Assembly (NCBI RefSeq): GCF_018873765.1
Contig: NC_057919.1
Coordinates: 24,344,698 to 24,408,697 of the forward strand
Reading direction: 5' to 3'
Origin: Telopea speciosissima
Lineage: Eukaryota > Streptophyta > Magnoliopsida > Proteales > Proteaceae
Length of the DNA stretch: 64,000 nucleotides
Both the position numbers and the translations under genes were made by a program. The notes beneath the pieces are model-generated. The model searched no databases, had not been told where the DNA came from, and worked only from the letters and a program-made list of their open reading frames with translations. Below, piece by piece: positions 48,515 through 61,892 of this stretch; within the stretch, counting starts at the first letter, position 1, and each line of letters opens with the position of its first letter.

Positions 48515-51500
48515 GTATTAAATGCTTTCTTCTTACAACTCTGTGAGCTTTGTGAATAGTGTGGGGCTTAAAGGGAAAAAAGGTGGTTTGTGGTTATTAT
48601 CTTCCCCTGATGTTAATAGCTTCAGAATTGTGCAAAATTCCAACTTGATTGTTGTGCTCATCAGTGTGAACACTTTCAAGGTTTGGCTTATTTGCATCTA
48701 TGCTCCTATGCTCTTCCCCAACCTGTTAAGAGGTCCTCCTTCTGGAAAAAGTTTGATGAACCTTTTGGAGTCCCTGAATGAACCGTTCTGTTTATTTAGT
48801 GATTTCAATGAAATCATTCATGAGTCGAAAAAATTGGGTGGGGCCCGTTTCCACCCATCCCCGGGTACCATGTTATTGAGGGAAATAATTTCTACTTTTT
48901 CTCTAGAGGATGTTCGTTTTCTTGGTCCCAAATTTACTTGGACTAATAAACAAAAACCACCCAAACTTGTGAAAGAATGTCTCGATAGAGGGTTGGCTCA
49001 ACTCTCTTGGTTTTCCTTTTTCCCTGATGCCATCAATACCAAACTGTTTGCTCTCGATTCTGATCATACTCTCATTTGACTTTCCACGGCTGGATCTCAA
49101 CCGAGTTATAAAAAATTATTCCATTTCCAAGATGCTTGGATATTTCACCCTGATTTCAAATCCTTTTGTGACAATTGTTGGAACCAACTCCAGTAGGACC
49201 AAATCACTGTCAAGCTTGCCTCCCTGGCTAACTCTCTTAAGAAGTGGAATAGGAATACTTTTGGGCATGTGTTCAACCTCAAAAATCAACTTTTTGACCA
49301 ATTTCTCGACAATGTTGATGGGAGCACTCCCAACTCTGAGCTGCTTGGTAAAATTAAGCAACAGGCAGAATGGATTTTTAATGCTGAAGAGGTTTTTTGG
49401 TTGCAAAAATCGAGACATATGTATTTTAAGGATGGGGATCGTAACACTAAATTTTTTCATGCTGTAGCCAAAACGAATCTTCGGAAAAGAAGGATAAGTT
49501 TTATTATTGACTCCTCAGGTAACAAGGTGGAGGATCCAATGGCTATTGCCCACTCTTTTGCTTCCTATTTGAAGGGTATTTTTACATCCTCTGATCCCCT
49601 TGAGGCGGATTTTATTGAATGCTTATTTCCCCAGGCCATTTCTGCTGCAGATTTGGATTGTCTTTGCTCTCTTCCATCATTGGAGGAAATCAAACATGTT
49701 TTCTCTTTGGGGCCGTTGAAAGCACCAGGTTTTGATGGGTTTCAAGCTGTGTTTTTCCAAAAAATGTTGGGATCTTGTTTGTTCTGATATTTGGAATTTG
49801 GTGGTTTCTTTTTTCAACAATGGTTCATTACCTTCAAGCCTTACCCATACTCTTATCTGTTTGATTCCTAAAAAGGAATCTGCGGCTCTAGTAGAAGACT
49901 TTCGGCCAATTAGCCTTTGCAATGTCTTGTATAAAATAATTTCTAAATTAATGGCTAATCGATTGAAAAAACACCTACACACTATTATCTCACCTTTCTA
50001 AGCTGCTTTCGTGCCTGGCAGACAAATCATTGACAACGTTGTCGTGGCACAAGAAATCTTTCACTTTCTAAATCGAACCAAAAGGAAAAAGAAATTTGCT
50101 GCCATTAAAATTGATATGTCTAAAGCCTATGACCGTATTGAATGGTGTTTGTTAACATCTCTGTTTTAATTTCTAGGCTTTAGTGAGAAATGGGTTTCTT
50201 TGATTAATTGTTTGATATCTTCTTCTAGCTTTTCTATTAAGCTGAATGCAAGTCCTTTTGATAACTTTGGTGCTACGAGGGGACTTCGTCAGGGCTACCC
50301 TCTAAGCCCTTATCTTTTTCTTGTTATGGAGGCTCTTTCTCGTTTACTTACAACCTACCGTGATCTAAACCTATTCCATGGTATCAAGATTTCCAAGACT
50401 GCACCAGAAATTTCTCTTATTCTTTGCTGATGACATGTTCATTTTTTGTCGTGCTGAATAGGATGATCTTCTGACCATCAAAGCTATTTTAGATCTTTTT
50501 TCTGATCTATCTGGTCAAGAGATTAACCTTCAGAAGAGTGCTATTCATTTCAGTAGAAATGTTACTACTTCTGAGAGACGGGTCTTGTGTTCTCTAATAG
50601 GTATTTCGGAGATGTCCAAGGACGCTACTTATCTGGGCACTAACCTTTTTCATGGTAGGTCAAAAGTTAGAGATCTTAATGGAATTGTCACACGGATGCA
50701 ACACAAACTGGCCAATTGGAAATCTACCTGCCTTGGCTTTGCTGGACGTGTGGTATTGATCAAATCTGCTTTGGCCGCAGTTCCATCCTATCTCATGAAC
50801 TGTTTTTTATTCCCGGTGAAAGTGTGTCGTCAAATTGATTCTAATTGCTTTAATTTTTGGCTTGGCATGCCAGAAGGTAAGAAAAGAAAAGCATGTTTCA
50901 TCGCTTGGGATAAATTGTGTCTACCCAAAGCCAAAGGGGGGCTGGGGTTGAGAAAGGCTGAATACCATAATAGAGCCCCCATTTTAAAACTGGGATGGAG
51001 ATTAATAACTAATACTTCTTCTGTTTGGTCCAGAGTTCTTAAGGAGAAATATTTCCCAAAAAATTCCTTCTTTGACTCAGTCACTAGGAAAAGGAAGGGT
51101 TCGTGGATTTGGAATAGTATAACAAATATTATTCCAGTTCTTGAAAAATCTGTTATTAGGAAGGTTGGTAACGACAAGTCCACATTTTTTTGGACTAACA
51201 AATGGATTCCTTCTCTCAATGGGAACCTTTTGGGGCACTCTTTAAGTTCTCTTCATAAGAACATGCTTTCCTATTCTATTGATAAATTTAGGATGAGAAA
51301 TGAGTGGGATGTCGAGGTCCTTCACCAACTTTTACCTCCTAACATCATCTCTCTTTTAACTCTTACCAAATTTTCACTTTGTGATGATTGCTGGTGGTAT
51401 ATACCATCCAAACAAGGCCTTTTCACAACTAAGCTTGCTGCCACTGGTTTAAATCCTTCCATTAAGCATACTCATCTAACTTATAATGCTTGGTGGAAAT

Positions 51501-51897
51501 TTTTTTGGAAACTTCAACTCCATCCGAAATTTAAAATATTCTTCTGGTGTCTTCTAAATGCAGGACTCCCTATCAAGGCTGCTCCTTCTAAATGGCTTTC
51601 GATCGATCTGTCCTGTGCTCTTTGTGGAAATTGTGCAGAATTGTACTAGCACTTATTCATATCTTGTGATTGGGTCAAGCATCTTTGGGTGGTGGGACCT
51701 CTTGGCTTGAGAACTGAATTCTTAACCTCCCCAAATATGTTAGAATTATGCATTTCTATGTTTCTTAAAACAAAACTCGATAAACAGTCTCTTGTCTGGT
51801 TTTTTAATGTCTTTATTATAACTTGCTATTTTATTTGGGTTGCTCGAAATAAGGCATTGTTTGGCTCAGAGAGACCTAATCCAACCCGGATTATAAC
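48515..51897 (+). pseudogene. LINE (L1-type) ORF2, first part
   Basis: The endonuclease domain (48522-49078) lacks its N-terminus and ends with the conserved SDHTLI. Reverse transcriptase follows: KAPGFDGFQ near 49720, [20 protein letters not shown] near 49900, KIDMSKAYDRIEW near 50107, GLRQGYPLSPYLF near 50281, and FADD near 50425 in a shifted frame. The longest intact piece (50585-51647) covers the thumb and zf-RVT region (CALCGN). There are stops at about 49078, 50000 and 50167 and several frameshifts. At 51897 the frame is cut by the Gypsy insertion and resumes at 58470. Confidence 0.93.
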
Positions 51898-53588
51898 TGT
51901 TTGAGTTAAAATAATACCGCAAGCGTACGGGTCAATCGTAGCTACGGGTCGAACACGAGGAGATATACGCCACTCTATTTAACTAACTTAAAAGTAATGC
52001 AAAGTGAACCAAATTAAAGTGTTAAATTAAACTAATTAAATTAATAAAAATTAATGCATCCTAACTCATAAACATCTAACAAAATTAAGGGATTAAATTG
52101 GCGTCCTAACACATGAGCATCTAACCTATCAGACTAACGCAAATTGAAAGGAATAAAAAAAAACAGTCACACATAATAACCATATAAAAAGGAATAAGGG
52201 AATAAAAGTGCATCCACAAACCACAACCATATAAAAAAAATAAAAGAAATAGAGGGAGAAGAAGAAGAAGATAGAGAGAGATAGAGGAAAGAAAGAATGA
52301 GATTAAGGGTTTAGAGAATGAGATACCTTGATGTGTTTGAATACTTGAATAAACTCACCATGGCTTCCTCTTCTAAATCTCCATGTCTTGTCATCAACAT
52401 AGAACTTAGACTAGGAAGCTTTAAACTATAACTATTACAACCATTAAACTAGACTTATGAAATCAAAACTAAGAACTTGAAATCAAAAATAAGAACTTAA
52501 GCCAAAAATAGGAAAAGAAGAGAAAATTTCACTAAGTGAATGAAGTAAAAATTACACTAAAAACTGAATTAAAATTGAACTAGAAACTAACTAAAAAACT
52601 GAACTAAAAACTCCTCATTCACAACCCGGAGGGTAAGGGGTATTTATAAGAGGAAGAGAGAGAAGAGAGAAGAGGGAAGTGTAGGAGAAATATTCCCTAA
52701 GAAAGAGAATATTCTCTTCTCCTTCCTCTTTACAATGCCTTGAATCCTAAGAAAAAGAAAAAAATAGAAAGAAGAAGAAGAAGATTGTTTACATAGACCT
52801 TCTATTTCTAGAAAAGTAAACTTCCAATTCTAACAAGTTTCCTTTTCTTTGTAGATATCTTCTCCAAGCAATAAAATCAAAGCATCTTTGATTTTTCAAC
52901 TTTCCATAGGTAAGAGAATATTTTTCAGAATAAGTCTATCTCAAGTAGAATTCCGAAGTGCCCTTGAGAAGTTGGAGGAGAGAGAGAGTAAGGGTGATGA
53001 CTAGGATTTCTTCAAGAATAAATAAAATACCCATTCTGTCCTTCAAGAAACGTGGAGCATGGGGTGCTTATATAGGCCTCACCATTGTGTTCCTTGCGAA
53101 AAATCACCCAAAATAGACCCAAATTTCGTCAATTTGGAGTTCGGGAGCCCAAGATATCTCAAGTTGAAGTTGGACTGTCAGAGCCCTCCAAATGGAATCT
53201 TTCGGGTACAAGAAATGTAACTTCTATTAATTCTGTTAAGGTCCCTGTAATCTGAAATTTCGCTTCACTTTGTCCCCAGCCGACTGTCAATAATTACAAA
53301 TAAACCCCTATAGACCATTTTCGTGTTTCGTTACAAACGGCCATAACTTCTTCGTTTCAACTCGGAATCATGTGCCGTTTAAACCGTTGCGAAGCTGACT
53401 CGATGGGCTACGATCCAAGCCATTAACACCTTTAAACACCTTAAAAACATTTCCTTAGCATCATCTCCTCCATTTTCACAAGAATTCACCTAAAACCAAA
53501 CGCACAAGAAAGCACCAGAGTAACTCTGTCCAATATGGTAAAATGTATGTTTTATGCCCTAAGATTTCACACATAAATGTGTTCATCA
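51898..53588 (-). repeat. 3' LTR of the non-autonomous Gypsy element
   Basis: 1691 bp, differing from its partner by scattered single-base changes and short indels. Confidence 0.93.
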
Positions 53589-54925
53589 GATTCCCCCACA
53601 CTTGAACGTTACTTGTCCTCAAGTAAAGCAAAAGAAAAACTAATCTAGAATGCGAGAAAATCCAAACTCACTTTCGTAGGAATCACGGTTGCACTTAGCA
53701 TGTACAACAAGCCTTTGAACCCCTAGGTTACCCCTAGTGGACGAGTTGTGTCTCGTGGGTGTTTGCAGTGAATATACACCCAAAATTCAATTGTAAATGA
53801 ATGCTGCAAATTTTAATCATAGCATAAGTAGGACGGTGTACATAATCCCAAAAAGTGTTCAACTAAAGATCAAGGAGCCAAAGGTTCCCCACACTTCAAT
53901 TTTATCACCCCACATCAATTCAAGTAACAAGTATGCATCAAGTTCAAGGGATCTCCTTATATTTTCTGAACACTACTCACCTTCAAGTAAACCCCCATAG
54001 CATCGATGGAACCAAAGACTTAGGCATTGAGTATTGTTGACCATACTTTTTTTTTTTTTTAGGCATTAAGGCAAAAGTTTTTCTTTCTCAACCACAAACT
54101 CTATTTCTACTCCACTCTGTTCTCTGAATGACATGGTGGAGCATACACCGTACACCCAAATACTTGGTAGCTTCGATTTTTGCATATATCCATAAGACAT
54201 TGAGACATTGATGCAAGAGTTTTTTTTGAGTTTCCTTCCAAGGAATTTCGATCAAGTCACCCCCGCTTCATGAGGCACAATGCCTGTCTAGTCCCAAGGA
54301 ATTCCACTTTCTTTTTGTTCCTTGTTTTTTTCTTTTTTTTTTTCATTCACTTCCACTTTCATGCCTTGCCTTGCCACAAACAAATTGGTCTCAACTACTA
54401 GCCAAAAGATCAAAGGGTCCATAAAACACAGAGAGAAATCTAGCCATCAAATGAAACAACGCTTATATTTTCCAATTCAATCCCTCTCACCGGATACAAA
54501 CCAATTACCGTCCTTGAAAAGGGATTTTTTATTATTTCGCATGCTAGGATACCTAATTCCCTCTTTCTCTCGCTTTGCAATCAAAGAGACATATGCACAA
54601 AACCAAACTATTGTCACAATCAAAATTCACCAATTAAGCCCAACATCCCCCCACACTTAATTCATGCAGTGTCCTCAATGCATGCATAAAAGAAAGAATA
54701 AGGACAAGGAGGAGATGAAGGGGCTTACCGGATATAATCAACAAAGAGAATCATGAAGAGTCATGAGCTCTACAAAAAGTGCTAGGAGAAGAAATCTCAA
54801 TCCATGGCGATAAATGGAGAAATAGCTTGAGACCCGAGAAAATACTCGACCATGAATTTTAGTAAAGCGAGAAATAATATGGAAGTTAAGAACAATTGAG
54901 AAATATTCAATAGAAAAATCTATCC

Positions 54926-56181
54926 TCATGGGACGTGGAAAATGAAGGCATTAAAACTCGAGGCCATAAATTCGTCCTCCTCTCCCGTTTGCAATGCAGA
55001 ACACCTATTATTCTTTGAAAAACCAATCAAAAACGGATCACAATAAGCATAAAAAGGATTATGAATAACCTCATCTAAATAATCATAAAAAATTGGAGGT
55101 TTACTCAAATCAATCCTGGCAATACAACTATCCGCTCTTTGCATAACTTGGTTTGCCAAATAAGGATCATGGAAATATTCTTGAAAGGCATTATGACTAA
55201 CATTGTCCTCCTCAATAAAATCGTCAAACCTAGGAGGTTTGGACAAATCAACATGTGAGACAATGAAATCCTCAAAATGACAATTATCTAAGTTTTCCAA
55301 AGAGAGAGGGGGAGATCGAATTTCCTGGCTTTCTATGTTATCATGAAAATCTGATTCTAAATCAATAAATTCACTAGGCTCACTAAAATCAGAAATTTCA
55401 GGCAAAAGGTGGACTTCCCCGGGTAGCTCATCAAATCTCGCTTCACTAATATCTGAGGAGACTCAATCTCAACAAATAAATCATCATGAAAAGCAGCTTG
55501 TTGGGAATGACTCTCATTAACCTCAAATTGGGGTGGTGGACTTTCAATATCATTAAATTGGGGATGGTCAGGCTGACTAGGTAATGTACCCGTTTCCTCC
55601 TCTTGCACCATGGTTATCAATTGAGAGAGTTGCTTCTCCATGATATTTTGGCTTATTGTGAGAAGGTCTATGTATTTCTCAAGCTCATTCAGTCTAGCCT
55701 CCTCACCCATGTTTTGAAACTCAAGGGGTTGGTGATATGGTTCAAGGAGAGGTGGCCCATTGAGATTTAATGGAGGGTTGGGCATTGGAGGACCAAGCGA
55801 CCAGGATATTGGAAATTGGGTGGTCCACTTGGTTATTCCATTGATCCCACAAGAAATCGGGATAATCATTCCACCCCCGATTGTAAGTGCCAAAAGAATT
55901 ATATTGAAATTGAGGACTCACATTCTCATCACCATAGCTACCCCCATAAAGATTAGGGCATCCTTCCATAACATGGATTGTGCGGGGATGTGACCAATCA
56001 AAATTTTTCGAAAGCCCATAGTTGGGTTGGGGAGCAAAATTATTTGGGGTGGTGCAAAATTGTTCTCTATCTCATTACTTTTGGCTTTCCTAATCTGTTT
56101 AAACATTTCCTCCAAAATCATGGTTGCCTTAGCATAGGTCCATCTTTGCCCCAAAGTCTTATATGGAAGTGTATCTCCCAT
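54926..56181 (-). pseudogene. gag-like remnant of the non-autonomous Gypsy element
   Basis: Overlapping minus-strand frames include LYGGSYGDENVSPQFQYNSF, FGTYNRGWNDYPDFLWDQW (similar to the YNPGWRNHPNFSW-type segment of Athila/Ogre gag), a leucine-rich coiled-coil-like stretch near 55680 (LNELEKYIDLLTISQNIME) and acidic repeats of DLSKPPRFDDFIEE type near 55200 and 55080. The pieces are in different frames, so no intact gag is left. Confidence 0.65.
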
Positions 56182-56746
56182 AATTCTAAACTAACCACCT
56201 ATCCCAAATTGAGGTCTCCCTTAGAAAAATAAATAAATAAATAAATACAAGACTAGAAAAAAATTCACTAAAAAAAAAAAAAAAAAAAAAACATGAGGGA
56301 GCCCAAGGTAGATAGTGCATCTATCCCTCAAAAATCTGTGAGTGGTTCCAAAGGCGTAAGGTTGCCATATAGGTTGACGACAAGAGAAACCCGTATAGTC
56401 TTCACGAGCCACCTACGGCGACTCCTAGTGGATTCGATGTAGAGTGGAGGACTACTATACGTTTCTATTTTCAAACTCTCTCACTATGTCGCTTTCCTGT
56501 TATCAAGAGTGGTCACCTCCAAAGATAAGTCACATGCCAATCCAAACCACCCAACGAATCAAGGGGCACCAAGATTGGTGGGTTTGGGCATATGAAGGAC
56601 CTTAGATTGGGCGCACACTATTTCAAACAGAAGAGAAACAAGAAGAGGTTTTCAAAAACTGATTTTTTTTCGAGAAAAAGAAGAGAAAATAATAAACTAA
56701 AACACTTGAACTACTTAAAAATCAGAAAAATAAAATGGACTATAAT

Positions 56747-56763
56747 CTCCCGACACGGCGCCA
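56747..56763 (-). other. Primer-binding site of the non-autonomous Gypsy element
   Basis: TGGCGCCGTGTCGGGAG on the minus strand, 6 bp after the LTR end; a tRNA-Asp-like site used by many Athila/Tat elements. Confidence 0.85.
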
Positions 56764-56769
56764 AAAACT

Positions 56770-58464
56770 TGTTTGAGTTAAAATAATACCGCAGCGTACG
56801 GGTCAATCGTAGCTACGGGTCGAACACGAGGAGATATACGCCACTCTATTTAACTAACTTAAAAGTAATGCAAAGTGAACCAAATTAAAGTGTTAAATTA
56901 AACTAATTAAATTAATAAAAATTAATGCATCCTAACTCATAAACATCTAACAAAATTAAGGGATTAAATTGGCGTCCTAACACATGAGCATCTAACCTAT
57001 CGGACTAACGCAAATTGAAAGGAATAAAAAAAAGCAGTCACACATAATAACCATATAAAAGGAATAAGGAATAAAAGTGCATCCACAAACCACAACCATA
57101 TAAAAAAATAAAAGAAATAGAGGGAGAAGAAGAAGAAGATAGAGAGAGATAGAGGAAAGAAAGAATGAGATTAAGGGTTTAGAGAATGAGATACCTTGAT
57201 GTGTTTGAATACTTGAATAAACTCACCATGGCTTCCTCTTCTAAATCTCCATGTCTTGTCATCAACATAGGAACTTAGACTAGGAAGCTTTAAACTATAA
57301 CTATTACAACCATTAAACTAGACTTATGAAATCAAAACTAAGAACTTGAAATCAAAAATAAGAACTTAAGCCAAAAATAGGAAAAGAAGAGAAAATTTCA
57401 CTAAGTGAATGAAGTAAAAATTACACTAAAAAACTGAATTAAAATTGAACTAGAAACTAACTAAAAAACTGAACTAAAAAACTCCTCATTCACAACCCAG
57501 AGGGTAAGGGGTATTTATAAGAGGAAGAGAGGAGAAGAGAGAAGAGGGAAGTGTAGGAGAAATATTCCCTAAGAAAAGAGAATATTCTCTTCTCCTTCCT
57601 CTTTTACAATGCCTTGAATCCTAAGAAAAAGAAAAAATAGAAAGAAGAAGAAGAGAAGATTGTTTACATAGACCTTTTTACTAGAAAAGTAAACTTCCAA
57701 TTCTAACAAGTGCTTCCTTTTCTTTGTAGATATCTTCTCCAAGCAATAAAATCAAAGATCTTTGATTTTTCAACTTTCCATAGGTAAGAGAATATTTTTC
57801 AGAATAAGTCTATCTCAAGTAGAATTCGAAGTGCCCTTGAGAAGTTGGAGGAGAGAGAGAGTAAGGGTGATGACTAGGATTTCTTCAAGAATAAATAAAA
57901 TACCCATTCTGTCCTTCAAGAAACGTGGAGCATGGGGTGCTTATATAGGCCTCACCATTGTGTTCCTTGCGAAAAATCACCCAAAATAGACCCAAATTTC
58001 GTCCAATTTGGAGTTCGGAAGCCCAAGATATCTCAAGTTGAAGTTGGACTGTCCAGAGCCCTCCAAATGGAATCTTTCGGGTACAAGAAATGTAACTTCT
58101 ATTAATTCTGTTAAGGTCCCTGTAATCTGAAATTTCGCTTCACTTTGTCCCCAGCCGACTGTCAATAATTACAAATAAACCCCTATAGACCATTTTCGTG
58201 TTTCGTTCAAAGCGGCCATAACTTCTTCGTTTCAACTCGGAATCATGTGCCGTTTAAACCGTTGCGAAGCTGACTCGATGGGCTACGATCCAAGCCATTA
58301 ACACCTTTAAACACCTTAAAAACATTTCCTTAGCATCATCTCCTCCATTTTCACAAGAATTCACCTAAAACCTGAAACGCACAAGAAAGCACCGAGTAAC
58401 TCTGTCCAATATGGTAAAATGTATGTTTTATGCCCTAAGATTTCACACATAAATGTGCTCATCA
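56770..58464 (-). repeat. 5' LTR of the non-autonomous Gypsy element
   Basis: 1695 bp; pairs with 51898-53588. Confidence 0.93.
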
Positions 58465-58469
58465 ATAAC

Positions 58470-58844
58470 GTAAATTTCAAGTTATTTATCTGATATGAAA
58501 CTGTTTCCCCCACCTATTACACCCTCGAATGTAAATAATGAGCCGGATGTTTGTTTATCTATTTCACAATTCCATGGCTTACCAAACCTCGATTTTCATG
58601 TTGTAATTTGCGCAGGATACTACATACCAGGTTTGAGCATAGCAGGATGGGCTTATTGTTTTTTGACAGGAGGAAGACTTACCTTTTTTGCTGCTGGATT
58701 TCAGTCTGCTTCGACGAAATTGGAGCCGGTTTTGTATAGTATTAGAACTGGGTTGGATCATGCATCAGTTTTGGGGTTACAGATCCAAGAAGTGTGGTGT
58801 TCTTATCCTATGATCGCCGATGTTCTTCCATCTCCAATCAAATC
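58470..58844 (+). pseudogene. LINE ORF2, second part (RNase H region)
   Basis: It continues the LINE after the Gypsy insertion with YYIPGLSIAGWAYCFLTGG and RTGLDHASVLGLQIQEVWCS, and ends abruptly at LPSPIKS where another LTR starts. The same segment follows in order in the LINE at 25163-26594, which proves the two parts were once contiguous. Confidence 0.92.
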
Positions 58845-59478
58845 TGTTATACCCGCACCCCGGATCATAATTAATTATTATTTCTTCACCGTGACGTGTG
58901 GCTATCACTGCCACATATGCTGGTGAGCTGTTCTCACTGGTGGTCAAACCCAACTACAAAATTATTGATCACAGTACGGGTTTGTCTGTGGAGGAAACTA
59001 TTCGGGGTCATAGGGGACAAACCATGACAAGAAAATAGTAAGTTCTGGCCCTTAATTTTATTTATTTACCCTTTCCTTCGATGTTCTCGAAGTACGGGTC
59101 AAGGTTTGAACCGTCTGAGCTATTTTAATAGTATAGGAAATATTCCATTTGTGGGTCCCACTTATTTAAGGGAGCGTGTGATGGGCTTATAATCCCATGG
59201 TGGATGGACCCATCCCCAAGTGGGTTGTTTTCTATTTGAAACCTGTGGGCATGCCCATTTAGTTAAGAGGCCCATTCAACTTGAGGGCCCATTTGACTCT
59301 ATTTGACCCAAAGATGGGTTAACCCATTCCTTTACCCTAAATAAGACCATGGGTCAACCCATTAAGTCCTCTTGACCCATTTAACTTAAACTACCCATTT
59401 GGCCTAATGACCCATTTATCTTAGATCCACCCATTTAACTTTTGACCCATTTAACTTAAAGGACCTAAGCCCATTTTC

Positions 59479-59486
59479 TATAAATA
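59479..59486 (+). promoter_or_regulatory. LTR promoter TATA box
   Basis: TATAAATA followed by a purine-rich leader (AAGGGGGGG, then GAAAGAGGAGAGAAAGG) in the 3-kb LTR; the likely start of retroelement transcription. Confidence 0.55.
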
Positions 59487-60153
59487 AGACAAAGGGGGGG
59501 GAGAAGCTCTCTTTCTCTTTATTTCTCCCATCTAACCTAAATCGTGGAGGAGAGAAAGAGGAGAGAAAGGAGAAAGAAGAAAGAAGAAAGAAGGAAAGAA
59601 GGAAGAAGGATGGAGAATCTTGGTTGGAGGTTTGAAGATCACTTCTTGGAGCCTCAACACGGAACCTTCTATATTAGGGGTAGGTAAGCCATTCAATCCC
59701 ACCTCTTTTCTTCTATTTTGGGTTTTGGAGTTTGGGAAATGGGAGAGATTCGACCTAGGGTTCTCTTGGAACCCAAGGAATCGATGGAACCTCTAAACCT
59801 AGATTATGGTGGAGTTATTTCATTCCATTACAAGCTCTAAGCCTAAGCAATCCCTTTCCATTTGAGAAATTTAGGGTTTCTACCCTATTATGTCCTAAAT
59901 TAGGTTCTCTTTGTTTTTCCTCTTAAATCCTTGGGATTACATGGACCTAATGAGGTCTTAGAACCCTAATGGACCTAGGAGGAAGCTTTCTTGGAGCCTC
60001 CCTACCTTTAAACCCCTTGGGAAAGGAATCCCGGGTGAGAAACCTTTCAATTTCGGTTCTGCAGGTATGTGGTTTTACATGTGGTTTTACATGTGGTTTC
60101 AGACCTGCAAGAAACCACCCTGAGATTACCTCCCTGAGAAGGCCCCTGGAAAG

Positions 60154-60570
60154 CTAGGATTTATGTGTGGTTTCATTTCCTGAGAAACCACTCCTGCAAC
60201 CGCACTGGACTGAGACTGTCCTGAGCCCCTGGTTTCCTAGGATTTATGTGTGGTTTCATTTCCTAAGAAACCACTCCTGCAACCGCCCTTGACTGAGACT
60301 GTCCTGAGCCCCTGGTTTCCTAGGATTTATGTGTGGTTTCATTTCCTGATAAACCACTCCTGCAACCGCCCTTGACTGAGACTGTCCTAAGCCCCTGGTT
60401 TCCTAGGATTTACCTGTGGTTGCAGCATTTGGGCATGAAACCACACCTGCAACCGCCCTTGGTAGAGACCTTCCTGAGCCACTGGTTAGCTAGGATTTAC
60501 ATGTGGTTGCAGGAATTGGGCATGAAACCACCCATAAAACCACCCTGCCTCTGAAACCTTATACTTAAAT
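60154..60570 (+). repeat. Tandem array of 83-bp units with hairpins
   Basis: Units starting CTAGGATTTA occur at 60154, 60237, 60320, 60403 and 60490 (period 83, 83, 83, 87). The first four each contain GTGGTTTC...GAAACCAC or a close variant, an 8-bp hairpin with a loop of about 10 nt; the last unit is the most diverged. Confidence 0.9.
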
Positions 60571-61879
60571 GATTTATGGGAGACCTTTTGGGGATCCGTC
60601 CCTTTACTTAATTAACCCTATTTTCACTCTTTATTTAGGTTTAAAGTTTTCATCTTGCGACGTGTTACTTAATTGCGGCGACAACTCATAACATCGGAAC
60701 ATAACTTATATGTGAGTGGGTTTGGTTGTTTGGGCTTGATATTATTATTGTATTGTATATTATGTCATCATTATAAATTATTAAGCATGCTTGCGCATAT
60801 TGCATACTTTTATATATGAATGTTATGACGTTAATTGGAGATGCTTTACTTTGATGGGTCTCGGTGCCGGTGGGTGCCGGTGCCGGAACCCCGGATACTA
60901 TATATATTTATGAAGAAATTATGTTGAATGTCATGTTGAACTGTATGAGCCGTGCCGTGCTGGTAACCGGGCACTAAACCAGATGAAAAGTTGATGCGCC
61001 CGGATTACCTCTCGGGACGATAGGACTTGCATGTAGCTGTGGCTAGGATTTTACACCCTTATGCTATGACCCTTATCAACAGGGGTTTAGGTGTTGGGTA
61101 ATCAGTACACCGAATTCTGTGGAGGTGGGAGAGGCCAGTCATGGTAGTATTGGTTATCAGGGGTCTGCCACTGAGTGGTCTTGGAGGCTTCGATCGGCGT
61201 AGGTCCCAGGTGACAATTGAGGTTTCATTGTGGTGATAAGTTAAGTGACCCACAGTGTCTCCCGAGTTGTCACAGTAGCATATACCTCTGACTTAGTTGT
61301 GATGTTAGGTGAAAAATTTACTTAACATATGCATGCATCATTGGACTATGTGAATTGTGTGTTTGTGCATCCCCATCCCCTCACTGGCTCAGTGGAGAGC
61401 TAACCCCCTCGTGTACACAATTTTTAGATTATGATGCAGGTACGGAGGAGCCGGAAGCTGTGTTAGAGGAACATGGCAACGGGTGTCCTTGTGACGATTG
61501 CGCCTACGGCCGTGAGAATTCTAGGGACTTGTTCCCCTTTTGTTTATTTTAGGGTGTAGGCCCATGTATAAACATTTACTGTTATACCCTTGTTGATCAT
61601 TATTAGATGGTAATGAAAAATGGATTAACTACAGTATTTATCATCTAGGCTTTGATCATCTTGTAACTATTGATTTTATACGCTTCCGTAAAACCATTGA
61701 TCATTTGGAATGTAATATTTCTCTTTCGCACTCTGATATTATATTGTTTTAATATTAGTTATGACTGTGCATTGGGACACTGTGTCAGTGATCCTGGCAG
61801 CTTAGTAGGATGACAAGCGTTATCCTAGTCACCCCTTATAATGTATTTTATCCCTTGTTGGGATGGGGGCGTGACAGAA

Positions 61880-61892
61880 TGGTATCAGAGCA
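61880..61892 (+). other. Primer-binding site of the 3-kb LTR element
   Basis: TGGTATCAGAGCA, complementary to initiator tRNA-Met, 3 bp after the LTR end; it sets the element's orientation to plus. Confidence 0.85.

Larger units (their letters stand above)
51898..58464 (-). mobile_element. Young non-autonomous Gypsy element inside the LINE
   Basis: Two LTRs of about 1.69 kb (51898-53588 and 56770-58464) are nearly identical and flanked by the 5-bp duplication ATAAC (51893-51897 and 58465-58469). On the minus strand the LTR begins TGATGAACAC and ends CTCAAACA. The PBS is TGGCGCCGTGTCGGGAG (56747-56763) and the purine tract AGTGTGGGGGAATC (53589-53602). The 3.2-kb interior carries only gag-like remnants and no RT or integrase, so mobilisation depended on another element. 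The PBS and purine tract fit the Athila/Tat side of Gypsy. Confidence 0.93.
58845..61876 (+). mobile_element. 3-kb Gypsy-type LTR
   Basis: It starts TGTTATACCCGCACCCCGG at 58845 and ends GGGGGCGTGACA at 61876, three bases before the PBS TGGTATCAGAGCA. LTRs of 3 kb or more occur in Tekay/Del chromoviruses; the assignment is inference. Its partner and the rest of the element lie beyond the window. It contains GACCCATTTAACTTA repeats (59280-59460), a promoter TATA box and an 83-bp tandem array. Confidence 0.82.

Noticed and set aside
55760..56232. Plus-strand frames opposite the gag-like remnant
   Set aside because: They have no recognisable motif and mirror the minus-strand coding DNA.
60333..60554. 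Repetitive plus-strand frame in the 83-bp array
   Set aside because: The repeat period (83) is not a multiple of three, and the frame comes from the array, not from a protein.
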